DNA of 64,000 bases from Ancylostoma caninum (taxonomy: Eukaryota > Nematoda > Chromadorea > Rhabditida > Ancylostomatidae), in assembly GCA_037903475.1 (NCBI GenBank), contig JBAJFG010000027.1:868001-932000 (forward strand), in the 5' to 3' direction. The position numbers and the translations under genes were made by a program. Positions within the stretch are counted from its first letter, which is position 1. Every line of letters starts with the position of its first letter. This document shows positions 43,340 through 56,100 of the stretch, in pieces. The notes beneath the pieces were generated by a model, which was given only the letters and a program-made list of their open reading frames with translations, was not told the DNA's origin and did not search any database.

Positions 43340-43640
43340 TACCTCCGCATGGGACCAACCACTTTTGAACAGTTTGCATGCACGGAAATGTTCGTCCCGC
43401 GGCGAAGAAGCATAAACAGCCAAATGCGACGCGAGTTCGGCCTATCTTGTGAGTTTCGGAAAGAAAAAGTATAAACAGCACGCAATGGGGAACCGCGACG
43501 TCACGTGGTAAGGATAACCGTCAACGTTTACAAGTTGAATGCAGCATGCACATGTTTCCGCGCAGGACCAGCCGTTTTTGAACACTACACATCTGTGCGA
43601 CGGTCGCGCAGCGGCGAGGTATAAACATAGCCACTCGCCC
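43340..43640 (+). repeat. Two diverged copies of a GC-rich unit
   Basis: The unit at about 43345-43425 (CCGCATGGGACCAACCACTT, then GCATGCACGGAAATG, then CGGCGAAGAAGCATAAACAG) is echoed at about 43540-43640 (CATGCACATGTTTCC, GCAGGACCAGCCGTTTTTGA, CGGCGAGGTATAAACA). A third GTATAAACAG lies between them at 43470. The origin is unclear. Confidence 0.4.
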
Positions 43641-44369
43641 GCTCACTACGTACTATCTGGCACTACTTGCTCTGTTAGTACTCTGATTGTCTGCACATCT
43701 AAACGTCTTACTGATATCACCGTCTTCCTTCTCGCTCATTCATGTGCTGCAGCGCGTGCAAGTGGGTCCAAATCACTGGAGTCTCCTTCACTTCTGAAGT
43801 TTTAGAAGTGTAACCTTGTCGAGCATTTCCTTGGTATGTGCTGCAGAGATGCAGAATCGACATCTCGATTCCGTCATGTCAGTGGCGGGAAACGACACCA
43901 CAACGACGCCGACTCCTCTTGCAAGCATCTCACGCCCGTAGAAGCTGGAATTTCATAGCTATGAATTTTTTCTCGAAACAGTTTTCTTTTACTTTTTTAC
44001 TTGAACAGTGCATGTACAATGCATTAGAAAAGTGAATTCAACACCATGGTGTAGTCTGTCTCGAAAACAAAATATTTAGTTTTGCTGGTGAAATTTATTG
44101 CTAAACGACAAGCATATGAGTGTAAGTTCTGCTTCGTTTCTGACAGATTGCCTTATGATTTCACCCATTTTTTCCTCAATTTCTCTCTAATTCTGTCACT
44201 GTTGAATTGGACTTACAATTAGTAGTGCACTCTTACTAGCGCGGGCTACGTGAGTATAGAGTATAAAAATCCTCTGCTGTTGGACTTCTAAAGAATTTTC
44301 TTAGCAGACTTGATTCCAAGTGCTCAGTTGGAACATGGATAATCACAATAATAGCATATGTAGGATGTG

Positions 44370-44545
44370 TGCATTATTATTCGAATTTTTCTTTCGAATA
44401 TACGAATAATCGAATATTGCAACTTTTGAATTATTCGAGCATTCGAATAATCGAATAATTTGACTTTTCAAAAATTCAAATATTCGAATAATTAAATATT
44501 TCGACTTTTCGAATTATTCGAATATTCGTTCGAATACCAATGTAT
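44370..44545. repeat. ATTCGAATA tandem array
   Basis: Repeated ATTCGAATAATCGAATAT-type units, self-complementary, form an AT-rich satellite-like patch. Similar words occur near 16620-16665. Confidence 0.7.
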
Positions 44546-45074
44546 AGGCTGCCCTGCATAGGTGGTTCGGCTCGGCTTCATTTTCAGATGTGCCATAACA
44601 ACTGACGCCCCCTGTACCTATGGGATAGATCTCAATGCATTTCCGGTCTCCGGTATTGGTCTGAAAGTGATATGTTGCGTCGAGAATAAAAAAGAACTGA
44701 CCCGCATTTAGCTGGATAGTAGAGAAGCACTGGAACTACGGGGCTGTCGTCACTGCCATAAACAATGAAGCCCATCTGCTTCAGTCGCAGACGGAAATAG
44801 CGTGAGTTCCTGGCGAGCAGTTCAATTCGGTGAGCACCTGAATCGCTTCTTTAGACTACTTCTTCTACGTTGTGCATACTTTTCTGTTGAATATCGATGT
44901 TTTTCGTCCGATCATCAACTGCACTACAAGTTCTCGCGCTTCGTCGCAGAATTTATCAACGATTCCACCCGAATTTTCATGTTTATGCAGTCTGGAAGTG
45001 TTTCCTAGCCTTTTGATGGTTAATGACGTAGGAGAAACGAAAAACATCTCTATGATCAAGATGCACCATTAGCA

Positions 45075-45497
45075 GGATGGGTAATCTCACATCCATTGAT
45101 ATGACTACCTACAGCAGCTAAGCCGTCATGCGTCGGTGAGATTTACCTGTGCAATTGCGTCAAAACGCCGAATTTGCCCACCGCTAATATGTGCATTGAC
45201 CGTTTATCCTGGGTAATCTCATGAAAACCCTTGGTATAGAGGACGTCATGTATGGGTAAACATGTTTGTGGGTTCCGGGTAAATACTAAGTCTAAGTATG
45301 TTACTACGTTTACCATGCGTAATCTCAATGATGCATACAAGCCCAGAGAGTATGAGCACCCATAAACACCATAGCGTCGTACTCAATATGATTTACTCTT
45401 AGCTCAGCATGCATCAATGGATGGGTGATCTCATACCCAGGGGTACGGCTACCCATGGGTAACAGATGGGCAAATGTTAAATTGTGATGCATGCATG
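45075..45497. repeat. Dispersed GGTAATCTC/ATGATGCAT repeat cluster
   Basis: At least six units (for example GGGTAATCTCACATCCATTG, TATCCTGGGTAATCTCATG, GCGTAATCTCAATGATGCAT) sit within 420 bases in both orientations, sharing the TTTACC and TTTATCC flanks seen near 1.4 and 19.7 kb. Confidence 0.6.
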
Positions 45498-47155
45498 AAA
45501 GCCAGGGGCCGCATCCAAGAAAGTTGGAAATATGGGTTAAATGGGATACACCGGCAAGAGTGGGCGTGGCCGCGTTTTCCTGCGATCCAAGAAAATTTGT
45601 CCGCCGAAATCTTTCCTCCCAACGGAAAAATACTAATCCGCGTGAAAACGTCTGGATATATGGGAAAAATGGGAGAATTCCTCAGTGAAAAGTACTCGTT
45701 CTACTAATGAGCGATAGTTTAGCAACTACGAAATGCATTTTGGTAGAAAATGATGATTGATTAATGATTTTCACTGCAACCCATGTCCACATTACTAATG
45801 ATTGCTTCACGCTAAGCATACTGACCAAAACGTTGTTTTGTTTTGCGCGTCGTATGCAGAGATAGTGCTGTTTGAGCGGAACACTTAACAGAAAAGCACT
45901 AGTATACGGAATAAAAAAAACACTTTTTTTGGTATTTCAACAGTAACTTAGCTAATAACTGTAATGGTAATCACTCCTTGAACAAGCACCCATGATATCA
46001 CACCTACCTGCAAATCTGGGACACACTAATCTGTGATGACCTCTTCAGTCAAGTTTCTAAGGATGTCGTTTATAAACTCAACTGACGCTTCTTGTATGAG
46101 ATGGTTTTACACTTCTAAGCAGAAGTGTATACCTAATGCGCGTCTTCTTATACTAGAACAGAAAACTTTTACGGATCAAGTAGTAATGTGGGTGTTTCTA
46201 GAGAAAGAAAAACGAATGACTTCCTATCATTTCCAAATGTGTAAAGGAGCCCTCACTTCACGATTGTAGGGAATATGCGCGCAAACAGTTGAGAAATCAG
46301 ATCCGTTCCCGAAATTAAGTCATTTTCAAGCCTATAACATGTGATATAATTCAACCACGCGTCAACAAAACTCTGCTGTAGAACAGCGAACATTTTCGAA
46401 TCATTGCGTTGAAACGGAAAACTCGTACAAGGGTATGTTCCCAAACTGGATAAATCTTTCTTGGATCGCAGGGTCGGGAAAGTCGCCAATACGAGGTTAT
46501 ATTTCCGTCTGGATTTCGTTTCCAACGTATATGTTCTTGGATACGGCCTCAGGAAATGCAACTAATAATTGAGGTTTTGGAAGTGGACGGAGGATTCAAT
46601 GCTCCAAATCAATAATCTGCGGACAAGAGGGGCGCAAATCACCCACGGGGCACCAATTCATGACATCTCTTCAGTGTGTGTTGAGTTTAGCACACGCACC
46701 GCGTCAGGTAGGCTATACCTAGCTCCTTACACATCCACCTGTGAGTAAACATTTTGATGGGTTGCAGGTTATGGGGTAACTTGAGGAAGTTTCATCGTTT
46801 ACCATGGGTAATCTCAATGATGCATACCAACCTTGGTCCCTTCGCTGGCACCTCATCAAAACTATTGAAAAGCAGAGAAATGGACCCTAAAAGATTCCTC
46901 TGTCTCTCCCTCTCTCTCCATCATTCTTTTTTCTCCCTTCTTTTGATTTTGTAGCTGAAAAACCGCTCTACTTTTTTGTGCGAATACTTGAGGTGAACGG
47001 TTTGTTGGATATGTGAAAGAAGTGTTTGCCTTGAGATTTATTTTTAGCTCTTTTCTGACTCGAAACTCTTGCAAAGGTTGGAAAGTGTCTTGAATTGTTT
47101 ACATCATTGTTTGCATTACTCTGTCCGACAAGGCAGCCAATATGGTAAAATTTAC
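45498..47155. other. No supported gene; expected location of missing SPT exons
   Basis: Scanned on minus for the C-terminal exons of the serine palmitoyltransferase gene, without success. One further dispersed-repeat unit (ACCATGGGTAATCTCAATGA) lies at 46798-46828. The frames here lack domains. Confidence 0.35.
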
Positions 47156-50100
47156 CGTCGTTCGTTCCATCTTTTCCCATTATAATGCTCATGGAGGTGT
47201 ATATTTGCTGTGCGACAGGTGGTGACATCGGGCATGAATAGTATCCAGTCGGAGAGTTTACTCGCAAATGATCAATGGTTTTCTGAAAACGCTTTCTCCT
47301 CTCAGAACACATCGAAGTCTCATTTTTTTAATTTCAGCGTCTATCCTGAATTTTTGTCGACTTTACAGTGCTCTTTAACCGACTGTGATGATTATCTCTC
47401 ACCTTAGCACCAGCGATGTAGCCACCAGCTGCTCCGAAGCTTTTTGTGAAAGTTCCCATTAGAATGTCGACATCTTTCGGATCACATCCCCAGTACTCGA
47501 CAACACCCCTACCTGTGGCTCCCATCGCGCCTAAAAATTGAGCTTATATTAGTTTTCACAGGTTCCATTGATATTCTCAACCTTCAATTTTTCCCATGGT
47601 TTTTTTTTCAAGTTGGCGTTACATATAAATACTTTCCATGCTATATATGTTTAATTTTGCACACGTCAGAAAAAAATGTGGGTGTATTGTGCATTCTCAC
47701 CGATTGAGTGGGCCTCGTCCAGGTACAAATATGCACCATATTTTTTCTTCAGAGCGATAATGCCAGGTAGATTACAGATAGATCCTTCCATGGAATAGAT
47801 ACCTGAGTTTGGATAGCAACTTAGGAGTTTCTAAGTTACAGAGGAAAGAAAGTACAAATATCGTAGAAAAGACGTGGTCACTTTTGGCTCACCTTCGACA
47901 ATGATCAAGATCTTGCGGTACGGTCGGTAAGTTTTAGGATTACCATAAGCTATGGCGTCACGCAGGATCTTCTCCAGAGATTGCATATCTGAAAATCCGT
48001 ACAAAAACAGAATGATCTGTAGTGTTAGCGTGTGTTCATGATTCGAAAATTAAAAACCACCATTGTGCTTGAACACCTTTGTAGATGCTCCAGATAGCCG
48101 GCATCCCAAAATCAGTGACGCATGGTTGTACTGGTCGGAGATAATCAAGGAATGCTGCAAAGAATACCACGGTCCTACAGTTTCGCACTGATGCAGAGAT
48201 GCTATTTGCAATGAGTGGTTTAGTTGGTAAACAAGGAAAAGAGATCTGCAGACCTTGTCGACTAGACAAGGAGCGTTCATTGAGTTGGTTGCGAATCCCA
48301 TGCTGAACACGATCGCGTCTTCGACGTTGAGGAACTCAGCAACGAGCTTTTCCAATTTGTACTGCGACACAGAGCGGCCTAGAAGATTCTTCTTTCTAGT
48401 CTAGGCATGTTATAAAAACGGTGGCAAAGTTTTTATTAGCTGATTTAAGACTTTATTTCGTATGGAAACTTTGTTTTGAAATTAAATTACTTTGCTGCTA
48501 AGTAATATCAAGCAGCTGCATATAACGTATTACTGTAACGACCTTACCCCCGATTACCAGGGTATCCACGCTATGTCGCTGTAGAAAGAGACTAGATGGA
48601 ACTGAGAACGTTTGAACTCTGCTGTCTCCCAGTGGTAACTTCCTGTGGAGCTTTTTTTCAATAGAGAGTACAGGGTGGCGAAAAAATACGTGCGCCATAG
48701 GCAGCGTTCTAATTTTATTCTTCGCCAACAAACATTTGAAGAGATTTATTTTTATACAACAACAAGACACAACATTTCATAATTACAACGAATTTTCGAA
48801 GTGTCCGCCTTCAGCTTTGATGCAGGCATCAATTTGTTTCTTCATGGATTCGATCGTGCGGCGCAGGTAGTTGACGTTGAGATCGGTCCAAATTTCGATC
48901 TATTCTCTCGATAGTCTACAAGGTTTTTCACATTTCGACTCCTACGTTGCTATTCCATAAAGCCCCAGACCGAAAAGTCCAGTGGATTCAGATCCGGGCT
49001 ACTGGCGGATCACAAATCTTTCGTCAAAAAAGAGCCGATTCCGGTCTCCAGGAAGTGGATCGTTGTTTTGGCTGTAAGGGGTGGAGCCCACTCTTGTTGG
49101 TAGATAAAATTGAAATGTTCTTGCTTCCAGGGCACCACAGCTTTCTCGAGGATCCTTTCTTGGCAGACTTTTGCATTAATTTTCACGTTTTTTATCGATA
49201 AAAATCAGAGAAGTTTTGCACGTTGCACTGATGCAGCCCCAAACCAGTGAGCTTTCAGGAAAAAGAGTTCTTGTGGCAACTTTTCGCTTGCGATTGTTCT
49301 TGAGAGCCGGGCTAAGAAGTTGGCGGTGATTCTGGGAGTTTTTAGCAACTTCACCGGTGAAAACTCCCTCGTCCGACCAGAGGACTTCCTCAATGCGGCG
49401 CACCGTGAAGAGTTCCCGCAATTTCTTGCATTTTTCCTCCCGATTTTGCTTCGCTTGATCGGTAAGAACTTGGCCGTTAAGCCGGCGATAACTTCGAAGT
49501 CCAAGATTATTTTTCACTATCATTTGAAGAGTTTTGCGAGAAATATTGAGCTGTTTAGCCATCTGGTTCAAACTCAGGTCATCTTTTCGGTCAATCCTTT
49601 TCTTAATTATCCCACGCATCCGCTGGGTGTTGACAGTCCATTTTCGTCCACTTATGGGTTTGGGCTGGACGTGTCCTTCCTCTTTCCTTTGCTTTACAAT
49701 CTTCTGGACAGTTCTTAGAGGGATTAGGGGCTTCGAAAAAATTGCTGTGTTCTTCGTTCCATTTTCTGCCAACCGTGCATCCGCGTCTCGACGCGGGCAC
49801 ACCTTCGCTATAGCTTGGAAAACGACTTTTTTCCTTAAAAACTAGTAATAAGGAACAGATGAATACAGTGCGTGTCAAAACTTTATGCCCACCCTAAAAA
49901 TTCATCATTTCGGGCAAGGATCAAGCTTTCTCGAGTAATGGCGTTCACTATCGTTTTCAGCGTGCTTGAAAACCCCAGAAAATTTCACCAAGTCATTTCT
50001 AGGTGATCTTCTAATTTTTTAATAGTTTTTGAAAGGAAAATGTGGCGGTTCAAAACTTTACGCCCACCCTCGAAAATGTCGATTACGGAGGAGAGAAACT

Positions 50101-53100
50101 GCGAATAAGCAGGGAATTGATACGAACTGATATAGTATCGCTCAAGAAGACTTTAGGTAACCTTATGGAGCAGTCAAAATCAATGCCGAAGGTATTTTAC
50201 GTGTCACTGACTGAGCAAACTCTCCTTCGAACAAGTTTGAACAAAACCAAATTTTTTAAAGACTTTGGGTGGTCGTAGCCACTTAGCTGATATTTTGATG
50301 AATAATCTTAATACGCATAGATGGAAAAGGGAACACTAGAACACATTTCAAGGTCGACACGACGGCCATATCACCCGTCTGATCCTTCTCCTTCACAGTG
50401 TCGACCGAGAAAATCAGCATTAAATTCCCACTAACTGTGTTCAAATTGACCAGTCTCTTCGTATATCAGCATTTGAGGACATTTGAAGCAAGAACACAAT
50501 GCCTGTTCTCCGGCGGACGCCACACTACCCTTGGGGTCGAGTGATTTTACTAGGCAGAACATGAATAGCATGTAGGCTTGGGCGGCATTTTTCATAGTGT
50601 TTATTAACATGCAAGATGTCACTCATAACTTTGAATGCGCTGTTCACTCATGGGGGTAGAAGACAGGCAACGATTTTCCAGACCGAATCTTGCATTGCTG
50701 TAGGGATTTATGAGGGAAATGGGAGGTTTCTTTTTGCCGCAACTTTGGCGGTCGAACATCGGTGGTCAGTACAGACCACTAACATCGGAATTGCGCAGAT
50801 AGGATTCCGATGGACTTAGCTATTCATAGCAGTGATCTACAAACGCCTTTGCTCTCATATTTTCTCCAACACAGCGTCCACATCTCCTCGAGGATCACGG
50901 CTTGGGGCATCTTTCTCGGCCGACACTGTGGACGAAGAGGACCAGACGGATGATATGGCCGTCGTGTCGACCTTCAAATGTGTTCTAGTGTGTCCTTTCC
51001 CATCTATGCGTATTAAGATTATTCATCAAAACATCAGCTAAGTGGCTACGACCACCCAAAGTTTTTAAAAAATTTGGTTTTGTTCAAACTTGTTCGAAGG
51101 AGAGTTTGCTCAGTCAGTGACACGTAAAATACCTTCGGCATTGATTTTGACTGCTCCATAAGGTTACCTAAAGTCTCCTTGAGCGCTACTACATCAGTTC
51201 GTATCATTTCCCTGCTTATTCGCAATTCCTCTCCTCCGTAACCGACATTTTCAAGGGTGGGCGTAAAGTTTTGAACCGCCACATTTTCCTTTCAAAAACT
51301 ATTAAAAAATTAGATGATCACCTAGAAATGACTTGGCGAAAGTTTCTGGGGTTTTCAAGCACGCTGAAAACGATAGTGAATGCCATTACTCGAGAAAGTT
51401 TGATCCTTGCCCGAAACGACGAATTTTTAGGGTGGGCGTAAAGTTTTGACACGCACTGTATTTAGGAAAGAAAACATATGCACGAACGCTTCATGCAATG
51501 AATAAAACGAAGTCAAATATCACGCGCACGTATTTTTTCGCCACCCTGTATATTCGGTGAGGTGAAGAGCTGAGAATCTGATGGCGCTGGACCATGAAAG
51601 TAAGCTGGGTGAAGAATAGCTTCGCAAATATCTCTTTTCAGCTCGAGGTTATCTTCGATGAAATCCGCGCCATCGGACCTCTCCAGAAATTCCTTCGCGA
51701 GTTGAGAACTTTGCACATGAATTTTGCGGGAGATCCGGTCGACAAGTCGCTCCCTATCCAAGCTATTCCTTGGACCTCACTCTGTCAGATCACCGCTATC
51801 TCCTTAATCTAATTACCAGAAAACCATGAGAACTTCATCGATCGTGAACATATGGAAAATGCATTGGAACTTTTAAAATCAACGAGACTGCCTCACGAAG
51901 GAAGGGATCGACAAGCTCATCAACAGAATGCTCTCGGTTTTTTTTTTCACATAATTTCGGAATGCACTACTTGTCCATATCGATCTATATGATTTCAGAA
52001 TGAGATCCTCTGGTAAACAAAGAACTTATGAAGCAACTCAAACTTTTGGACCTTATAGCACTTGTAGACTGACCAAGCCAAGTACAATTTTGCGGTGTCT
52101 ATGTTTTCCAACTATACGTACCAATTCTTTGCTAAATCAATACTTCTCTTAGAGTACATTCATCTCACCTAAAAGAGCTTTCATTTTCAAATAATTTCAC
52201 GATCGCGCGTCTTATTTTGGCGTTCCTTTGCAACTGTGCGAAATTTTCACAAACTCATACGTACGTGTAGGCTCCCTGACCTAGTGCGGACAGAGTTATC
52301 CACCGATAATCATGTTTCTGAGTAGATTCACGAGGCGAAAATGGATTTTGTAGAGCGGATTTCGTACCTCTCTCGTGGACTGTGGTGCACGTAGCCAGTC
52401 CCTCCTCATCAATCCGTGCGATAGAAGCATCAGCACACGGTCCGCTGGCCTGCGCAAAACCGAGGTAATTGTACGAGCCAACGTTGATCACCTCAGTCTG
52501 AGTGCCAGGATATCTGAAAACCTGATGATCCACGGAACTATCTCACAGATGCTTGTGCTGTGATTGTTGGATGGATGTGCTTGCTGCTTACTTGTAGGTC
52601 CAGTTGAAGTCATCAGACGTCCTATCAACAAGTTTCACTGTTGCACCCGGTACAGAGCCAATAGGTCGTTCGAAAACATCCCGTACTCGGACGTAGCAGT
52701 TACGCGAATAAACGGACTCGAAATCAGAGAATAATGGCACGAAATCCTGAAAACCGTCCGAGTTCTTTAGTTCTAGAGGATGATGTCACTTAGAATGGGA
52801 AACTGGCAGAAGTAACGCTCACCATTTGTTTATCTAGCTCCTTGCTGGCCTTGTCGTTCTCGAGTCCCCATCTTCGCAGGGTTTCCCGAATATAGGCGAA
52901 GACCAGCAGCACTATCCAGGAGAAGTAGACAGAGAATTTAGCATAGCGACTTAGCTGAGAAAAAAACACCTTGTTGTGCTTCTTGGATTGAAATGTACGT
53001 GCTCAACAAAAGAAAATCATTGCTTTTTTAGTTTGACTCACATGCTCGAATTCATTCGGCGCCCGTTTGGTGACATTACCGTAAATATCCCTCTTCTCGC

Positions 53101-56100
53101 CGAGGTCTTCGGTCTCGTGCTTCGATTGTTCTTCATGCTAAAAGAAAATATTAGTGGAATCGAATAATCCAAATTATCTTCCGCAGTTCCTTGTACAAGT
53201 GAGAGCACACTAAAAGTGACAATCTGACACGACCTGGTCTGTTTAAGCATGAACTGCTTACCTTCTTCCTGAACACAATTCCAGGCTTTTTGCTCTTTAT
53301 ATCATGTAGTTCTCTTTATTTTCCTCTTATATGACGAGATGTATTTTCCTTCAACATTTTAAAAGTTGCTCATTTACAGTTCCAAAAAGTCTTTCCAACA
53401 TAGTGATGTTGGCAGTTAAAATACTAAGCAGATGCCATTCTGCTGCTTTTGCCAACTTTTGTCGGATATTACGATGATGGTGTGGTGTTCTGAGATACAT
53501 ACAGGGTGCGTCATAAATATTGACGCACTAAACATATGCTGTGAAAAGCACAACATTCCGAGAACTACTGTATATGCATATCCAAAATAAAGGTCATGTC
53601 ATAGCGAATACACAAAATCCACTACTGTTCGGAGAACGCTCTCTCCTTGTAAAAGCACCCATGAAGATATCAGTAGAGAATATCGCCGATGCGCCGCAAC
53701 TGAAGTTCGTCCATTCTTCTTCCATATTATAAAGAGGATAAGGATTTAGGGAAATGATACTTCTATAGGAAGTAGGGCAGGTCTTGCTCTCCAAGTATCA
53801 CATGAAAGCATGGCCTTGCTCGCAAGTCTTGCCGTGTTCCCGCCAAAGGAATGCATCTATGTTTTACCCCAGAAAATTTTTTCCTTTCCTTGTTTCTCAT
53901 TCAAGCAATCTTCTAAGGGCACATTCTCTTGCTTATCTTAGTTCTCATCACGAGAGGAATTCATAGGTGCTTTTGCTGGACTTGGCTGTTGCGCGTAAGA
54001 CAAAAGTGGTACGGGCCCAGTTTCAAAAATCTACTTGAGGCACTTCAATTTGGCGGAGAATAGACTTCCTTGTGAACAGAGTTTCAGTCTACGGATGACT
54101 TCATATGGATATCTCAGAAAGCGAGAGCTGCGCTATCGTCCACAGAAACATCAAGCTCCTGAAGGCTTATCTATTCAAGATCTAGGACGAAGTAGACCTG
54201 AGTTAGTTGTGGCGCAGAGGATGTGCGATCCGTGGTCGTCTCTGTGACTGCTTCAGCAAGGAAGGAGATTGCTGTGAACAAGAGTGCATTTATTCGGATC
54301 GCCAAGACATGGGCTTCTGCATATGCCTATTTGGAATGTTTTTGCATATTGTCTTTTCTACAGTCTCATTTTAGGTGCGTCAATAATTCTGACGCACCAT
54401 GTACGTACTTTGTGAGATAACAAATATTATACATACGGGACGTAACTCCTGAAAAGAACTACAGCCACATTTTACTGATAAAAATAATGCTTTGTTTAGA
54501 TGCCTTGTCCCTTTAATTTGTTGAAGGAAAGAGCTAGAATTTCTTTATGACAAAGTTATAGGAATATTATCCTAATCAGCTGTTTTTTTTTTCCTCAAAA
54601 ATAAACACATGGTGAACCAGTGAGTATTCATCCCTTATTTTTCCAGTGTGTTGATCCAAAAAAAAGGATAGAAAATATTCTTGACGAATTATGCTAGGTA
54701 GTTTTTAGCATGGTTTTCAGCAGGACTGGGATGAATTGGTAACTCCCGTCTAAGCCTAGCTCAGTACTTCAGGATTTATAGACACCAGTCTACAAAGCGA
54801 GCCACTCTCATAAAGGTGTTAGATAATTCTGAGTGTGTATCATCGTGAGAGGAAATGGTGCGATATCAGGCTACCGTGATTGGCATATCGAATGAATGCT
54901 CCAATCACAGTAGAATAGTCACGCCTCATTTCCCCTCACGGTGATACACACCCGATAATTTCAACAGAAAGAAGTTAGATACCCTCTAATTGAGAGAATT
55001 TCATTGGATTGATTTTTGGATCGGGATACCAAGGACAACTAGGAACTTTACTGTATATACTACAGCTGAAGGTATAACCGAATGTGCCAAATTGTCAAAT
55101 GTTTGCTAACCTACGCAAAAATTGCAAAATTTGCAAAGGTGACAGCTATCCTTATCGCATTCTGCCGGTATCCATGTGTTTTTCATGTGAAGGATGGGAA
55201 ACAAGGGGATCGTCTGCTTACAGTTCTCGTCGATCGACGATCGCTTACCTTGGTCAGCTCCACATCGTCCGGCTGCTCCTCGACCTCGTCATGTCCATTT
55301 TGCCAGGCACACTCCAAAATGTCCGTGCGCTCCTGCAGCTGCCTGTGCATAAAGTTGTCAATGCACATTGCATCCGTCAGTTTGGACATGTTTGAGGATT
55401 TTAGTGGTAGAAGTCCTGGGGCGAAGGGATATTTCTGCTTAGCAGGGAATTCGAGAATTCGGAATAGTGCAGCTACGGGACGCGTATCAGACCACCGTGA
55501 GAGAGGCGACTGATAAGGGTCGCGCTATCAAAGTGCAAAAAGGCTCGCTCTCACCATAGCTGTGACCGGAGCCAAGTTCCGCTGTCCGTAATCCCTGCAT
55601 TCACGAATTTGTTGAAGTTTTACATAGTAACTTACGACTGAAGTTCACGAAAATTTCCGCGCGTGTTCTTTGGCGTTATGGTTATCTCACAGGAATCTCC
55701 GGAACAGCCAATGACCCCTAGCAAACAAACAATGTCTGTTTTCCGTTATTTATTTCATGCCACGCTAAATAAGGAAGAGAATTCCAGTTCGTGGTTCAAT
55801 GTTAGCACAATTTCGCGAGAACTGGTCCCCAAGCAATCTTATCCTTTTTGATTGCGGATTTTTCACCCGAGAAATAGTGCGAAAGGATGAAGAGACATGT
55901 GAAACTACATAGTCACTGTGTGTGTGTGATCACTAGGTGAAAAGCATTGTGTCACCTCAGAGCCAGAACTTTGCACCAAAAGAATCTACGAGAAACGCTG
56001 ATCTCAAATATGTACACGTTTCCTTACAAGAATGCAGAATACCTATTATTAAACCCATTCCCTTGTTGAGGCTAGGGATGCTCACCGGGACATCTGCAAC

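Larger units (their letters stand above)
43086..45067. other. No supported gene; GC-rich repeat and AT-rich tandem repeat
   Basis: 43340-43640 contains two diverged copies of a GC-rich unit with TATAAACA-like words. 44370-44545 is an ATTCGAATA tandem array. At about 44870-45030 both strands are open with coding-like composition (minus: GGIVDKFCDEARELVVQLM); I cannot assign it. Confidence 0.3.
48671..51548 (-). mobile_element. Tc1/mariner-type transposon in an intron of the SPT gene
   Basis: Terminal inverted repeats CAGGGTGGCGAAAAAATACG at 48671 and the mirrored CGTATTTTTTCGCCACCCTG at the right end, flanked by TA at 48669-48670 and 51549-51550. It carries a broken transposase on minus (48800-49880) and a second foldback element inserted near the transposase 5' end. 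It lies in the 4-kb intron between SPT exons 52368-52513 and 48254-48378, on the same strand as the host gene. Confidence 0.85.
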
